From assembly GCF_009696275.1 (NCBI RefSeq), contig NZ_VUMI01000018.1:32709-96708 (forward strand): a DNA stretch of 64,000 bases, given 5' to 3'. Below, in pieces: positions 1 through 8,378 of the stretch (position 1 is its first letter; each line of letters opens with the position of its first letter). The translations under genes and the position numbers were made by a program. The DNA comes from Eisenbergiella porci (GTDB lineage Bacteria > Bacillota > Clostridia > Lachnospirales > Lachnospiraceae). A model generated the notes under the pieces. That model saw only the letters and a program-made list of their open reading frames with translations. It was not told the DNA's origin and searched no databases.

Positions 1-1
1 C

Positions 2-136
2 CAGCTTTACCGGAAATACTGTATGGAGCAGGCCGGCAGGGAAATTATCAGACTGCCTTCCACAAGCCCGGCCAATGCGGCATGGACGTTGGAAAAACTC
101 ATACAGGCCTGGAGCGTGATTCGTGAATATATGTGA
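2..136 (+). CDS. C-terminal end of a probable DNA-deoxyinosine (hypoxanthine) glycosylase, UDG superfamily
   Basis: The frame is open from the window edge to a TGA at 134-136, leaving 44 codons; the start lies outside the window. The fragment carries LPSTSPANAAW followed by LEKLIQAW. This resembles the second active-site loop and closing helix of the short uracil/hypoxanthine DNA glycosylases, which end soon after a LPSTSPA-type motif. If so, the enzyme removes deaminated bases such as hypoxanthine in base-excision repair. The assignment rests on one motif and the position relative to the C-terminus, so it is tentative. The 139 bases to the next gene hold nothing recognisable. Confidence 0.5.
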   Translation, partial: QLYRKYCMEQAGREIIRLPSTSPANAAWTLEKLIQAWSVIREYM

Positions 137-275
137 GTACGCGGTGAAAGCAGACATCCGCTACATCCCGCAGCGTTTAAAAAGGCTTGGAGAAAATTGC
201 AGATACTCTCCAAGGCATGTGGCAGTCCCATTTACCAGATTGCCGAAATACATAAAGAAGTGAGGAATTACAAAC

Positions 276-719
276 ATGGTACGAACAATGAACATTGATG
301 ATTATGACGAGGTAAGCCGGCTGTGGCATAAAATCAAAGGATTTTCCATCCGCAGCATCGACGACTCCAGAGAAGGCGTGGAGCGCTTTCTGCAAAGAAA
401 TCCGGAAACCAGCGTGGTAGCGGTGGAGGATTCAAAAATCGTGGGAGCAATTCTCTGCGGGCATGACGGCAGACGCGGCTGTATGTACCATGTTTGTGTG
501 GATCCGGAATACCGGATGCGGGGAATCGGCAAATCCATGGTGGTTTTTGCCATGAATGCGCTGAAAAAGGAGAATATCAGCAAGGTATCCCTCATTGCCT
601 TTACCAAGAATGATGTGGGAAATACCTTCTGGCGCTGCATCGGCTGGACGAAGCGGGAGGATCTGAACTATTACGATTTTGTACTTAACACTGAAAATAT
701 AGAGCGTTTTAACGACTGA
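276..719 (+). CDS. GNAT-family N-acetyltransferase, YpeA-like
   Basis: A 147-residue protein of the size of a single GNAT domain. The acetyl-CoA pyrophosphate-binding motif is visible as RMRGIGKSM near residue 90, preceded by the beta-4 strand MYHVCVDPEY, and FWRCIGW forms the usual C-terminal F-x-x-x-G-W/F segment. The GHDGRRG stretch before it recalls the E. coli YpeA group. The substrate cannot be read from sequence. It lies 41 bases upstream of argJ on the same strand, so it may be co-transcribed with the arginine genes, but ArgJ itself normally makes N-acetylglutamate and no link is shown. Start chosen at the ATG after GTGAGG. Confidence 0.8.
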   Translation: MVRTMNIDDYDEVSRLWHKIKGFSIRSIDDSREGVERFLQRNPETSVVAVEDSKIVGAILCGHDGRRGCMYHVCVDPEYRMRGIGKSMVVFAMNALKKENISKVSLIAFTKNDVGNTFWRCIGWTKREDLNYYDFVLNTENIERFND

Positions 720-760
720 AGCGGCAGCGGGGATTTCAACCCTGCCCAAAGGAGGAGAAT

Positions 761-1984
761 ATGGAACATATCAAAGGAGGCGTGACCGCTGCAAAGGGGT
801 TTATGGCGGCCGGCGTGGAAGCAAATGTGAAGTATAAGAACAGGAAGGATATGGCGATGGTATACAGCCAGGTTCCGTGTAAGGCGGCGGGTGTTTTTAC
901 CAGCAATGTGGTAAAAGCAGCGCCGGTGGTATGGGATCGGGAAAAAATTAATACCTCCCCCTATATTCAGGCCGTGGTAGTGAATTCGGGAATCGCCAAT
1001 GCATGTACGGGACGCCAGGGCTACGCTTACTGCCAGGAAACGGCAGACGCCGCCGCAGGCGCGCTGCAAATCCCCGGGGATTCCGTGCTTGTAGCATCCA
1101 CAGGCGTTATCGGCATGCAGCTTCCCATGGACAAAATCACCGCAGGCGTGGCGGCTCTGGCAGGCTGCCTAAAAGATACGCAGGAAGCCGGGACCCAAGC
1201 GGCGGAAGCGATAATGACCACGGATACGATTTCCAAGCAGGTGGCTGTGCAGTTTGAGGCCGGCGGCAAAACCGTGACCGTAGGCGGCATGTCCAAGGGC
1301 AGTGGGATGATTCATCCCAACATGTGCACCATGCTGGGCTTTGTAACCACGGATATCGCCATTTCCAAAGAGCTTTTGCAGGAGGCATTAAGCGCGGATG
1401 TGGTGGACACCTTCAACATGATTTCCGTAGACGGCGATACCTCCACCAACGATACGCTGGTGGTACTGGCAAACGGCTGCGCCGGAAACCCTGAGATCAC
1501 GGAGAAAAACGAGGATTACCTCCATTTCTGCCAGGCGCTTCACGAGGTAAACGAAACGCTGGCAAAAATGATGGCAGGGGACGGTGAAGGGGCTACTGCG
1601 CTGTTTGAGACAAAAGTCATCCATGCGGCAAATAAAGAGGACGCCAGGACGCTGGCCAAATCCGTCATCTGCTCCAGCCTGACCAAGGCGGCCATTTTCG
1701 GCCATGACGCCAACTGGGGAAGGATTCTCTGCGCGCTTGGCTACAGCGGAGCCAGCTTCGATCCGGAGGCGATTGAGCTTTTCTTTGAAAGCAGCGCAGG
1801 ACGGATTCAGATATATAAGGACGGCCAGGCCACGGATTACAGCGAGGAGGAGGCTACTAAAATCCTTTCCTGCCCTGTGGTGACTGTTGTTGTGGATATG
1901 AAGATGGGCGAAGCGCAGGCAACTGCCTGGGGCTGCGACCTCACCTATGATTATGTAAAAATCAATGCGGATTACCGCTCCTGA
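761..1984 (+). CDS. argJ: Bifunctional ornithine acetyltransferase / N-acetylglutamate synthase ArgJ
   Basis: A 407-residue ArgJ of normal length. The enzyme moves the acetyl group from N-acetylornithine to glutamate, and bifunctional forms also use acetyl-CoA, so it runs the acetyl cycle of arginine synthesis in the cytoplasm. ArgJ cuts itself before a conserved Thr that becomes the nucleophile. Here the site reads KGSGMIHPNMCTML with Thr190, so the residue before the cut is Cys rather than the common Ala. Other family blocks seen are VVNSGIANACTG, STGVIG, SVDGDTSTNDT and GHDANWGRI. AGGAGG precedes the ATG. First gene of an argJ-argB-argD run; argC, its usual upstream partner, is absent. Confidence 0.96.
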   Translation: MEHIKGGVTAAKGFMAAGVEANVKYKNRKDMAMVYSQVPCKAAGVFTSNVVKAAPVVWDREKINTSPYIQAVVVNSGIANACTGRQGYAYCQETADAAAGALQIPGDSVLVASTGVIGMQLPMDKITAGVAALAGCLKDTQEAGTQAAEAIMTTDTISKQVAVQFEAGGKTVTVGGMSKGSGMIHPNMCTMLGFVTTDIAISKELLQEALSADVVDTFNMISVDGDTSTNDTLVVLANGCAGNPEITEKNEDYLHFCQALHEVNETLAKMMAGDGEGATALFETKVIHAANKEDARTLAKSVICSSLTKAAIFGHDANWGRILCALGYSGASFDPEAIELFFESSAGRIQIYKDGQATDYSEEEATKILSCPVVTVVVDMKMGEAQATAWGCDLTYDYVKINADYRS

Positions 1985-2131
1985 GAAAAATATATTGCGC
2001 AATGAAAGCATTCATACAGGCCTGCGCATTTTGCAGCGCAGACCGTATGAATACGCAGGGGAAGAAAGCATCCGGCCCATCGTGCGGCAATTTTAAAAGG
2101 ACGGATGCAAACATGTGATGGGAGAGCGAAG

Positions 2132-3019
2132 ATGGAACAGAAGGAAATGGATCAGGTAATGCAGAAGGCATCGGTGCTGATTGAAGCGCTGCCTTATATT
2201 CAGAAATTCAACCGTAAAATTATTGTGGTAAAATACGGCGGAAGCGCCATGAGCAATGAAGAGCTGCAGAGGAACGTCATCAAGGACGTTACCCTGTTAA
2301 AGCTGGTGGGCTTCAAGCCGATTATCGTGCATGGCGGCGGAAAGGCCATCAGCAAATGGGTGGGCAAGGTAGGCAAGAAAGCCAGGTTTGTGAACGGCCT
2401 GCGCGTGACGGATGAGGAAACCATGGAAATCGCGGAAATGGTCCTGGGCCGTGTAAACAAGAATCTGGTGACCATGGTGGAGGAGCTTGGCGTCAAAGCC
2501 GTAGGTATCAGCGGCAAGGACGGCGGCCTTCTGAAGGTGGATAAAAAATATGCGGACGGCCAGGACATCGGCTTTGTGGGTGATATCAAGGAAGTGGATC
2601 CCAAGGTGCTCTATGACCTTCTGGAAAAGGATTTTCTCCCGATTGTGGCCCCGGTTGGGCTGGATGATGATTTCAATACTTACAATATCAATGCGGATGA
2701 TGCCGCCTGCGCCATTGCCAAGGCAGTGGGAGCGGATAAGCTTGTTTTCCTTACTGATATTGAAGGGCTGTATAAGGATATCAATGACAAATCCTCTTTT
2801 ATTTCCCGGCTGACTGCCGGACAGGCGGAGGAATTAATCAACGGAGGAATCATCGGCGGCGGCATGCTGCCCAAGCTGAACAACTGTACCTCAGCCATCC
2901 GCAACGGCGTTAACCGGGTGCATATCCTGGACGGAAGGGTTCCCCATTGCCTGTTGCTGGAAATTTTTACAAACGAAGGCGTGGGAACGGCGATTATATC
3001 CGATGATGAGGAAGTGTAG
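2132..3019 (+). CDS. argB: Acetylglutamate kinase ArgB
   Basis: Amino-acid-kinase-fold enzyme that phosphorylates N-acetylglutamate, the second step of arginine synthesis. Visible blocks are VVKYGGSAM (ATP phosphate loop), [10 protein letters not shown] (substrate loop), [10 protein letters not shown], and a C-terminal NINADDAA plus FLTDIEGLY typical of ArgB. An in-frame ATG lies at 2105, but its only ribosome binding site is 3 bases away; GGAG with 7-base spacing favours the ATG at 2132, giving 295 residues, the usual length. The N-terminal helix upstream of the kinase core is of the kind found in arginine-inhibited hexameric ArgB, so feedback inhibition is plausible but inferred. Confidence 0.95.
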   Translation: MEQKEMDQVMQKASVLIEALPYIQKFNRKIIVVKYGGSAMSNEELQRNVIKDVTLLKLVGFKPIIVHGGGKAISKWVGKVGKKARFVNGLRVTDEETMEIAEMVLGRVNKNLVTMVEELGVKAVGISGKDGGLLKVDKKYADGQDIGFVGDIKEVDPKVLYDLLEKDFLPIVAPVGLDDDFNTYNINADDAACAIAKAVGADKLVFLTDIEGLYKDINDKSSFISRLTAGQAEELINGGIIGGGMLPKLNNCTSAIRNGVNRVHILDGRVPHCLLLEIFTNEGVGTAIISDDEEV

Positions 3020-3044
3020 GAAGCGGTAAAAAGGAGAGAATGGC

Positions 3045-4262
3045 ATGAGTGAAAAAGCTTTGAGCATGAAGGAATATATCGACGAGGCGGAAGCCGCTCT
3101 TTTACATACCTACAACCGGTATCAGGTGGTTCTGGATAAGGGCGACGGCGTTTACCTGTATGATATGGAAGGCAAAAAATACCTGGATTTCTGCGCCGGC
3201 ATCGCTGTTTTTGCCCTGGGCTATAACAACAGGGAGTATAACGACGCGTTGAAGGCACAGATCGATAAAATTATCCATACCTCCAATTATTACTACAATG
3301 TGCCTGCTGTGGAGGCGGCTGTGAAAATGAAAAAGGTTTCCGGCATGGACAGGGTTTTCTTTACCAACAGCGGCGCAGAGGCCATTGAAGGCGCTTTGAA
3401 GGCAGCCAGGAAATATGCATATCTGAAGGACGGACGCACGGATCATGAGATCCTTGCCATGGAGCATTCCTTCCACGGCCGTACCTTCGGCGCGCTTTCC
3501 GTGACGGGAAATCCCCATTACAGGGAAGCCTTTGAGCCGATGATAGGAAATATCCGTTTTGCGCAGCTGAATGATTTTGACAGCGTCCTTTCACAGGTGA
3601 CGGACAAAACCTGTGCCATCATTATGGAAACCGTGCAGGGAGAAGGCGGTATTTATCCTGCGCAGGAGGAGTTCCTGAAAAAGGTGCGCGCCCTGTGTGA
3701 TGAAAAGGATATCCTTCTTATTCTGGATGAGATCCAGTGCGGAATGGGGCGTACAGGTTATATGTACGCTTGGCAGCGTTACGGCGTGAAGCCGGATATT
3801 ATGACGACGGCAAAGGCTCTGGGCTGCGGCGTTCCGGTGGCCGCATTCCTGATGACGGAAAAGGTGGGAGCCCATTCCCTGACAAGCGGTGACCATGGCA
3901 CCACTTACGGAGGGAATCCGCTGGCCTGCGCGGCTGTGAGTAAAGTTCTTGATTTATTCGAAAAGGACAATATAATAGATAATGTAAGACAGGTCGGTGC
4001 ATATCTGGAAGAAAAACTGGCCGCCCTGGTGGATAACTATGATTTTATTGAGGCTCACAGAGGCGTGGGACTGATGCAGGGGATGGTTTTCTCCATCCCT
4101 GTTGGGGATATTATCAGCCGTGCGCTTGAAAAGGGGCTGATCCTGATCAATGCGGGAACCAATATTATCCGTTTTGTGCCGCCTCTTGTGATTACCCGGG
4201 AGAATGTGGATGACATGATCGTAATCCTCAGGGACTGCCTGGATGAAGTAAAAATATCGTAG
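3045..4262 (+). CDS. argD: Acetylornithine aminotransferase ArgD
   Basis: Class-III PLP aminotransferase of 405 residues, 25 bases after argB. It converts N-acetylglutamate semialdehyde to N-acetylornithine. Class markers are FTNSGAEAIEGALKAAR (PLP phosphate contact), HGRTFGALSVTG, LILDEIQCGMGRTG (Asp binding the PLP nitrogen) and TTAKALGCGVP with the Schiff-base Lys at about residue 257. A close GGAGAG site precedes the ATG. The family also includes succinylornithine and GABA transaminases, but the argJ-argB context settles the role. Confidence 0.94.
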   Translation: MSEKALSMKEYIDEAEAALLHTYNRYQVVLDKGDGVYLYDMEGKKYLDFCAGIAVFALGYNNREYNDALKAQIDKIIHTSNYYYNVPAVEAAVKMKKVSGMDRVFFTNSGAEAIEGALKAARKYAYLKDGRTDHEILAMEHSFHGRTFGALSVTGNPHYREAFEPMIGNIRFAQLNDFDSVLSQVTDKTCAIIMETVQGEGGIYPAQEEFLKKVRALCDEKDILLILDEIQCGMGRTGYMYAWQRYGVKPDIMTTAKALGCGVPVAAFLMTEKVGAHSLTSGDHGTTYGGNPLACAAVSKVLDLFEKDNIIDNVRQVGAYLEEKLAALVDNYDFIEAHRGVGLMQGMVFSIPVGDIISRALEKGLILINAGTNIIRFVPPLVITRENVDDMIVILRDCLDEVKIS

Positions 4263-4334
4263 CCTCCGGCAGCCCTATTGTTCTGTTTGTCTGCCGGACG
4301 GTATTAAAAACGCCCCGAAAAAAGGAGATTTTGC

Positions 4335-5903
4335 ATGAAGCTTTGGAAAAGAATTGCAGCCGTGGCAGCGGTCGCGGCGGCCGCCGGTGTATTGATTTAT
4401 TATGGGATCGCAAGCGACAGGCTGGCTGATCTTGCCAAAATACCCGACAACGCCCTGCTTAGTAAGCCTACGGTGAATTTATGGTATACGGACGAAGCCC
4501 TGAGCGATTATCTGGGCAGCGTTGCCCTGGATTTTTCAGAGGAAAAAGATGTCCGTGTGATTCCGAAGCTGGTATCGGGCCTTGAATATCTGGAGACGAT
4601 CAACCAGGATTCCCTGCAGACCAATTCTTATCCGGATTTATATATTATAAGCAATGACTGTCTGGAAAAGGCTTATCTTGCGGGGCTGGCAAGTCCTGTG
4701 AAGGATGAGGCGGGGCTTGTGAGCGAAGAGAATTTTTCCCGGCCGGCGCTGGAGGCGGTGACCTATAAGGACAGGCTGGTCGGCTATCCCTTTTATTATG
4801 AGACAAGCGCGCTGATTTATAATAAAACTTATATGGAAGCGCTGGCGGCGGCTTCCCTGGAGGCGGAAGCGGATGCGGCGGAAGGCGAGGCCGCCATGGA
4901 GGCGCTGAATGAAAACGGTGAGCCGTTTGATGCCGGAAATACGGAAGGGGCGGCTGAAGGGACGCAGGGCGCAGAGGGGGCTCTGGGTGCAGAGGGCGCT
5001 CAGGGGGCAGGAGAAGAGAGCGGCGAGTCGGAAACGTTTGTCCCGGAAGAAGCGCAGCTGGAGGAACGGATTGATGCGATGATTCCGTCCACCATCGATA
5101 ATATCCTTACGTTTGCGGACAGCTATGACGCGCCGGAGCAGGTTGAGGCTGTTTTTAAGTGGGATGTGGACGATATTTTTTATAATTATTTCTTTGTGGG
5201 AAATTATATTGATGTGGGCGGCCCCAATGGGGACGATACGGAAAGCATTGATATTTATAATCTGGACGCCATACGGTGTCTGATGGCATATCAGGCTTTG
5301 AACCAGTTTTTTTCCATTGATCCGGATGAGGTGGATTACGATTCCGTAATTCAGGAATTTATTGACGGCAAGCTGGTTTTTACGGTGGCTACCACGGATA
5401 TTGTGGGCAGGATCGAGGAAGCGAAGAAGGACGGGGAGTTTCCGTATGAGTATGGGGTGACGAATATCCCCAATATCAATGAGGAGCTGAAGACGCGCAG
5501 TCTTTCCGTGACCAATGCGGTGGTGGTGAACGGCTACAGCCAGAAAAAGGACATTGCCAATGAGTTTGCCGCTTATCTGACCGGGGAGCGTGCGCAGAAT
5601 CTGTATGAGCGTACGGGCAGGATGCCGGCCAGGAAGGGCGTGAGCTTTGAAAATCCCCAGGCGGAGGCGTTTGGCAGGGAGTATGCGTTGTCGGTGCCGA
5701 TTCCGAAGATGATGGCAACGAGTAATTACTGGGTGCAGATGGAAATTGCTTTTACCCGTGTATGGTCGGGGGAAAGCGCGACGGATACGTTAAAAGCGCT
5801 GTCTGAAAAGATTATGACGCAGGTGACGGGCCAGCCTTTTGAGGAAGAGTATATCGAGGAGCCTGTTGAGGAGACGGAAGGCTATATCGGCGAGGAAGAG
5901 TAA
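4335..5903 (+). CDS. Membrane-anchored extracellular solute-binding-like protein (SBP family), orphan
   Basis: A 522-residue protein resembling family-1/8 extracellular solute-binding proteins of sugar ABC transporters: PTVNLWYTDE near the N-terminus, PDLYIISND, and a late NAVVVNGYSQKKDIANEFAAYL typical of the C-lobe. The N-terminus has a hydrophobic segment (about residues 7-24) but no lipobox Cys, so it is probably an uncleaved anchor. Residues about 168-250 are an Ala/Glu/Gly low-complexity insert with repeated GAEGA/GAQGA units, and the C-terminus ends in an acidic tail. No permease or ATPase lies beside it, so it is an orphan or serves a distant transporter. Ligand unknown. Confidence 0.7.
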   Translation: MKLWKRIAAVAAVAAAAGVLIYYGIASDRLADLAKIPDNALLSKPTVNLWYTDEALSDYLGSVALDFSEEKDVRVIPKLVSGLEYLETINQDSLQTNSYPDLYIISNDCLEKAYLAGLASPVKDEAGLVSEENFSRPALEAVTYKDRLVGYPFYYETSALIYNKTYMEALAAASLEAEADAAEGEAAMEALNENGEPFDAGNTEGAAEGTQGAEGALGAEGAQGAGEESGESETFVPEEAQLEERIDAMIPSTIDNILTFADSYDAPEQVEAVFKWDVDDIFYNYFFVGNYIDVGGPNGDDTESIDIYNLDAIRCLMAYQALNQFFSIDPDEVDYDSVIQEFIDGKLVFTVATTDIVGRIEEAKKDGEFPYEYGVTNIPNINEELKTRSLSVTNAVVVNGYSQKKDIANEFAAYLTGERAQNLYERTGRMPARKGVSFENPQAEAFGREYALSVPIPKMMATSNYWVQMEIAFTRVWSGESATDTLKALSEKIMTQVTGQPFEEEYIEEPVEETEGYIGEEE

Positions 5904-6004
5904 GGATTGCCGGTTACCGCAGAGGGACTGTGCGGCTCCGAATAGTTTTGAATAAGTTGCCAATCGTATGGGCAGAATGTAGAAAAGGGCGGGGCTTCAA
6001 GATG

Positions 6005-6036
6005 GCGCTGTAGCGGTTTGGAAACCGCTGCAGCGC
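6005..6036 (+). promoter_or_regulatory. Stem-loop upstream of the YdcZ-like gene
   Basis: GCGCTG at 6005-6010 pairs with CAGCGC at 6031-6036, and inside it AGCGGTTT (6012-6019) pairs with AAACCGCT (6022-6029). There is no T-run after it, so it is not a normal terminator. It sits about 40 bases before the start codon and may shape the leader of the transporter mRNA. Confidence 0.4.
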
Positions 6037-6075
6037 TGCGGGAGCCTGAAAAGACCCTTATGACAGGAGGCCTAT

Positions 6076-6507
6076 ATGATTGGTTTATTTATTGCTTTGA
6101 TTTCCGGCGCGCTGATGAGTATTCAGGGGGTTTTTAACACGCAGGTTACTAAGGCGTCCAGTATCTGGGCGGCCAACTGCTTTGTGCAGTTCACGGCGTT
6201 GCTTGTGTGTCTGGCCGCATGGGCGTTTACGGATAGGAGTTCTCTTCTCGGCGTGTTTCAGGTGCAGCCCAAGTATATGCTTTTGGGGGGCGCTATCGGG
6301 GCTTTCATTACTTATACGGTGATTAAGAGTATGGATATGTTGGGGCCGGCCAGGGCCGTTATGCTGATCGTGGTGGCGCAGCTGCTGGTGGCTTATCTGA
6401 TTGAGCTGTTCGGGATGTTCGGTGTGGAGAAGACCGGATGGGAATGGCGGAAGGCTATTGGGATGGCGGTGGCTATTGCGGGGATTGTGGTGTTTAAGTG
6501 GGAGTGA
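6076..6507 (+). CDS. YdcZ-type (DUF606) DMT-superfamily half-size transporter
   Basis: A 143-residue, very hydrophobic protein with about five membrane segments, matching the half-size YdcZ/DUF606 branch of the drug/metabolite transporter superfamily. Family traits seen are an N-terminal GLFIALISGALMSIQGVFN segment, central GAIGAFITYTVI, and the closing GMAVAIAGIVVFK. Half-size members are thought to work as dimers of inverted topology. The substrate is unknown. A good AGGAGG site precedes the ATG. It stands alone between two intergenic hairpin regions. Confidence 0.85.
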   Translation: MIGLFIALISGALMSIQGVFNTQVTKASSIWAANCFVQFTALLVCLAAWAFTDRSSLLGVFQVQPKYMLLGGAIGAFITYTVIKSMDMLGPARAVMLIVVAQLLVAYLIELFGMFGVEKTGWEWRKAIGMAVAIAGIVVFKWE

Positions 6508-6511
6508 GAGG

Positions 6512-6575
6512 GATAAGGGCAAGGGATTAAGGGATTAAGGGCAAGGGATTAGGGGTTGGGGGCGGGCGCCGGGGT
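6512..6575 (+). repeat. G-tract tandem repeat, possible G-quadruplex former
   Basis: Directly after the YdcZ stop the plus strand carries at least nine runs of three or more G separated by 1-6 bases. They include two copies of GGGCAAGGGATTA and an exact fit to the G3-N1-7 quadruplex pattern. In RNA read from the upstream gene this would lie in the 3' untranslated region. Nothing codes here. Confidence 0.5.
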
Positions 6576-6577
6576 TC

Positions 6578-6680
6578 GAGAGCTGCGCTCTCTCACTTTG
6601 CGGCTGGCGCCGCATAGGCAGGAACAACAGTCTTGCTGTGGGTGAGCAAGCTCCCCCGCAGCAAGACTGTTGTTCCTGCC
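6578..6680. repeat. Three consecutive hairpins, the last with a 26-bp stem
   Basis: Three inverted repeats lie end to end. GAGAGC/GCTCTC is at 6578-6592, TGCGGC/GCCGCA at 6599-6614, and a long hairpin has arms 6617-6642 and 6655-6680. The long arms pair over 26 positions with one G-T wobble around a 12-base loop. No T-run follows, so this is not a canonical terminator. With the G-tracts before it, it fills most of the 310-base gap between the YdcZ gene and comEA; an 8-bp inverted repeat TTGTAAAA/TTTTACAA follows at 6719-6746. Confidence 0.6.
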
Positions 6681-6817
6681 TGCCCGGCTTGTAGCTGTGA
6701 AAAAAAACCACTCTCCTCTTGTAAAACTTTTCTTTTTATTTTACAATGGAAGGGCAGTGAGTTACGGGGGCCTTTTCGGGTGCGCCGGGAGCGGTGATAC
6801 GTTGAAAAGGAGATAAA

Positions 6818-7480
6818 ATGTCAAATTGCAGAATAACTCCAGTACTTGTTTTGGTACTGGTCTTTTCTTTCATATTCAGCGGATGCGGCAGGGATATGGA
6901 TCTGCGGGAGCTTTCGCAGGATCAGGTTCCGGCAGGGGCCGGGGAGGAAGATGCGGACGGAGAAGGCGCAGCGGGGGAGGCGGAAGCGTTTCCCGGGGCG
7001 GGCGGTTCCGGCGGTGAGGATGCGTCCGGTGAGGCGGAGTGTGTGATACATATTTGCGGCGCAGTTGCTGTGCCGGGAGTGTACAGGCTGCCGGCGGGAA
7101 GCCGGGTCGTGGATGCCGTTGAGGCGGCAGGCGGCCTTGCGGAGGACGCGGCGGAAAGAGGTGTGAACCAGGCGGCGCCCATATCGGACGGGATGCAGAT
7201 TGTGATTCCGACCCTGGAAGAAGCGGAACAGGGAATTTTTTCGCCGGACGGGGTTATGGAGGAAAATGGATCAGGAAAGGGCGGCCTTGTGGATATCAAC
7301 ACTGCGGATACGGCGGAGCTGATGACACTGCCGGGAATCGGTCAGACAAGGGCTGATGCGATTGTTGCCTACAGGCAGCAGAATGGTAAATTCCAATCCA
7401 TTGAGGATATTATGAAGGTGGACGGTATCAAGGAGGGAAGCTTTGCAAAGCTGAAGGACAGGATATGCGTCAGACAGTAA
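6818..7480 (+). CDS. comEA: ComEA-like DNA-binding lipoprotein (SLBB plus helix-hairpin-helix)
   Basis: A 220-residue lipoprotein with a hydrophobic signal and lipobox FSGC (Cys23). An acidic Gly/Ala linker (about 30-75) leads to an SLBB-like domain (about 78-135: ICGAVAVPGVYRLPAGSRV) and a C-terminal double helix-hairpin-helix (about 155-220: VDINTADTAELMTLPGIG). In competent bacteria ComEA binds incoming double-stranded DNA at the outer face of the membrane and passes it to ComEC. comEC lies about 3.5 kb downstream, so the uptake pair is split by a signalling module. AGGAG lies just before the ATG. Most ComEA have a transmembrane anchor; here it is a lipid anchor. Confidence 0.9.
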   Translation: MSNCRITPVLVLVLVFSFIFSGCGRDMDLRELSQDQVPAGAGEEDADGEGAAGEAEAFPGAGGSGGEDASGEAECVIHICGAVAVPGVYRLPAGSRVVDAVEAAGGLAEDAAERGVNQAAPISDGMQIVIPTLEEAEQGIFSPDGVMEENGSGKGGLVDINTADTAELMTLPGIGQTRADAIVAYRQQNGKFQSIEDIMKVDGIKEGSFAKLKDRICVRQ

Positions 7481-7509
7481 AGATGGGAAAGGTCCGGCCG
7501 GCAGGAGCA

Positions 7510-7614
7510 TTTGCTGCGCTGCATGCGGGAAAATGGTTCAGGAGTGCATAAATCCACCGCCGCAGGCGGTTTCGGATTGATTTGGCAGTAACTGTGAAGA
7601 AACCAGGCAGTTAC
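7510..7614 (+). repeat. MITE-like dispersed element, copy C
   Basis: Shares the block GGTTCAGGAGTGC and then a hairpin core with the copies at 16186-16332 and 25946-26076, and ends in GCAGTTAC like their right terminus. The inner stem reads ACCGCC-GCA-GGCGGT, where copy A has ATCGCC-AAA-GGCGAT, so both sides of the stem have changed together. The left end is degraded. It lies 23 bases before the response-regulator start, inside its leader. Confidence 0.6.
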
Positions 7615-7637
7615 GGAATAAAATCTTTGGAGGAGCT

Positions 7638-8327
7638 ATGGGAAAGCGGGTTTTGGTTGTAGACGATGAGAAACTGATTGTGAAAGGTATCCGTTTCAGC
7701 CTGGAGCAGGACGGTATGGAGGTCACCTGCGCCTATGACGGTGAGGAAGCGCTGGAGCAGGCGAGAAATTCGGAATTTGACATGATTCTTCTGGATATCA
7801 TGCTTCCCAGGCTGACAGGACTGGAGGTATGCCAGCAGATACGGGAATTTTCCAATGTCCCCATCGTCATGCTGACAGCCAAGGATGATGATATGGATAA
7901 AATCATGGGCCTGGAATACGGCGCCGATGATTATATTACAAAGCCGTTTAATATTCTGGAGGTCAAGGCCAGGATCAAGGCCATAATGCGCAGGACCACA
8001 GTAAGGGATAACGCGTCAAACGCGCCCAAAACCGTTGTGAACGGGGATCTGAAGCTGGACTGCGACAGCAGGCGCGTCTATATTGCAGGCAAGGAGGTCA
8101 ACCTGACAGCCAAGGAATTCGATGTGCTGGAGCTGCTTGTCTTAAATCCCAACAAAGTCTACAGCCGTGAAAATCTTCTGAAGCTGGTATGGGGAAGCGA
8201 TTATCCCGGAGACGTCCGCACGGTGGACGTCCATATCAGAAGGCTTCGTGAGAAGATCGAAAGCAATCCAAGTGAACCCAGATATGTGCATACAAAGTGG
8301 GGAGTCGGCTACTTCTTCAGAGCCTGA
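7638..8327 (+). CDS. OmpR/WalR-type response regulator
   Basis: A 229-residue regulator with an N-terminal receiver (1-118) and a C-terminal winged-helix DNA-binding domain (about 130-229). The acidic pocket is VDDE with phosphoacceptor Asp53 in LLDIMLPR, the switch Thr is in MLTAKDD and the conserved Lys is about residue 102 in YITKPF. The effector domain shows LTAKEFDVLELLVLNPNKV and TVDVHIRRLREKI, as in OmpR/PhoB. It is followed 51 bases on by its histidine kinase and then a GerMN lipoprotein. Targets are unknown. A MITE-like repeat sits in the leader. Confidence 0.95.
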   Translation: MGKRVLVVDDEKLIVKGIRFSLEQDGMEVTCAYDGEEALEQARNSEFDMILLDIMLPRLTGLEVCQQIREFSNVPIVMLTAKDDDMDKIMGLEYGADDYITKPFNILEVKARIKAIMRRTTVRDNASNAPKTVVNGDLKLDCDSRRVYIAGKEVNLTAKEFDVLELLVLNPNKVYSRENLLKLVWGSDYPGDVRTVDVHIRRLREKIESNPSEPRYVHTKWGVGYFFRA

Positions 8328-8378
8328 TTTCCGGCTTTGGGGAATGTGCCAGGCTGAATGGAAGTAGAGGCTGCCAAA

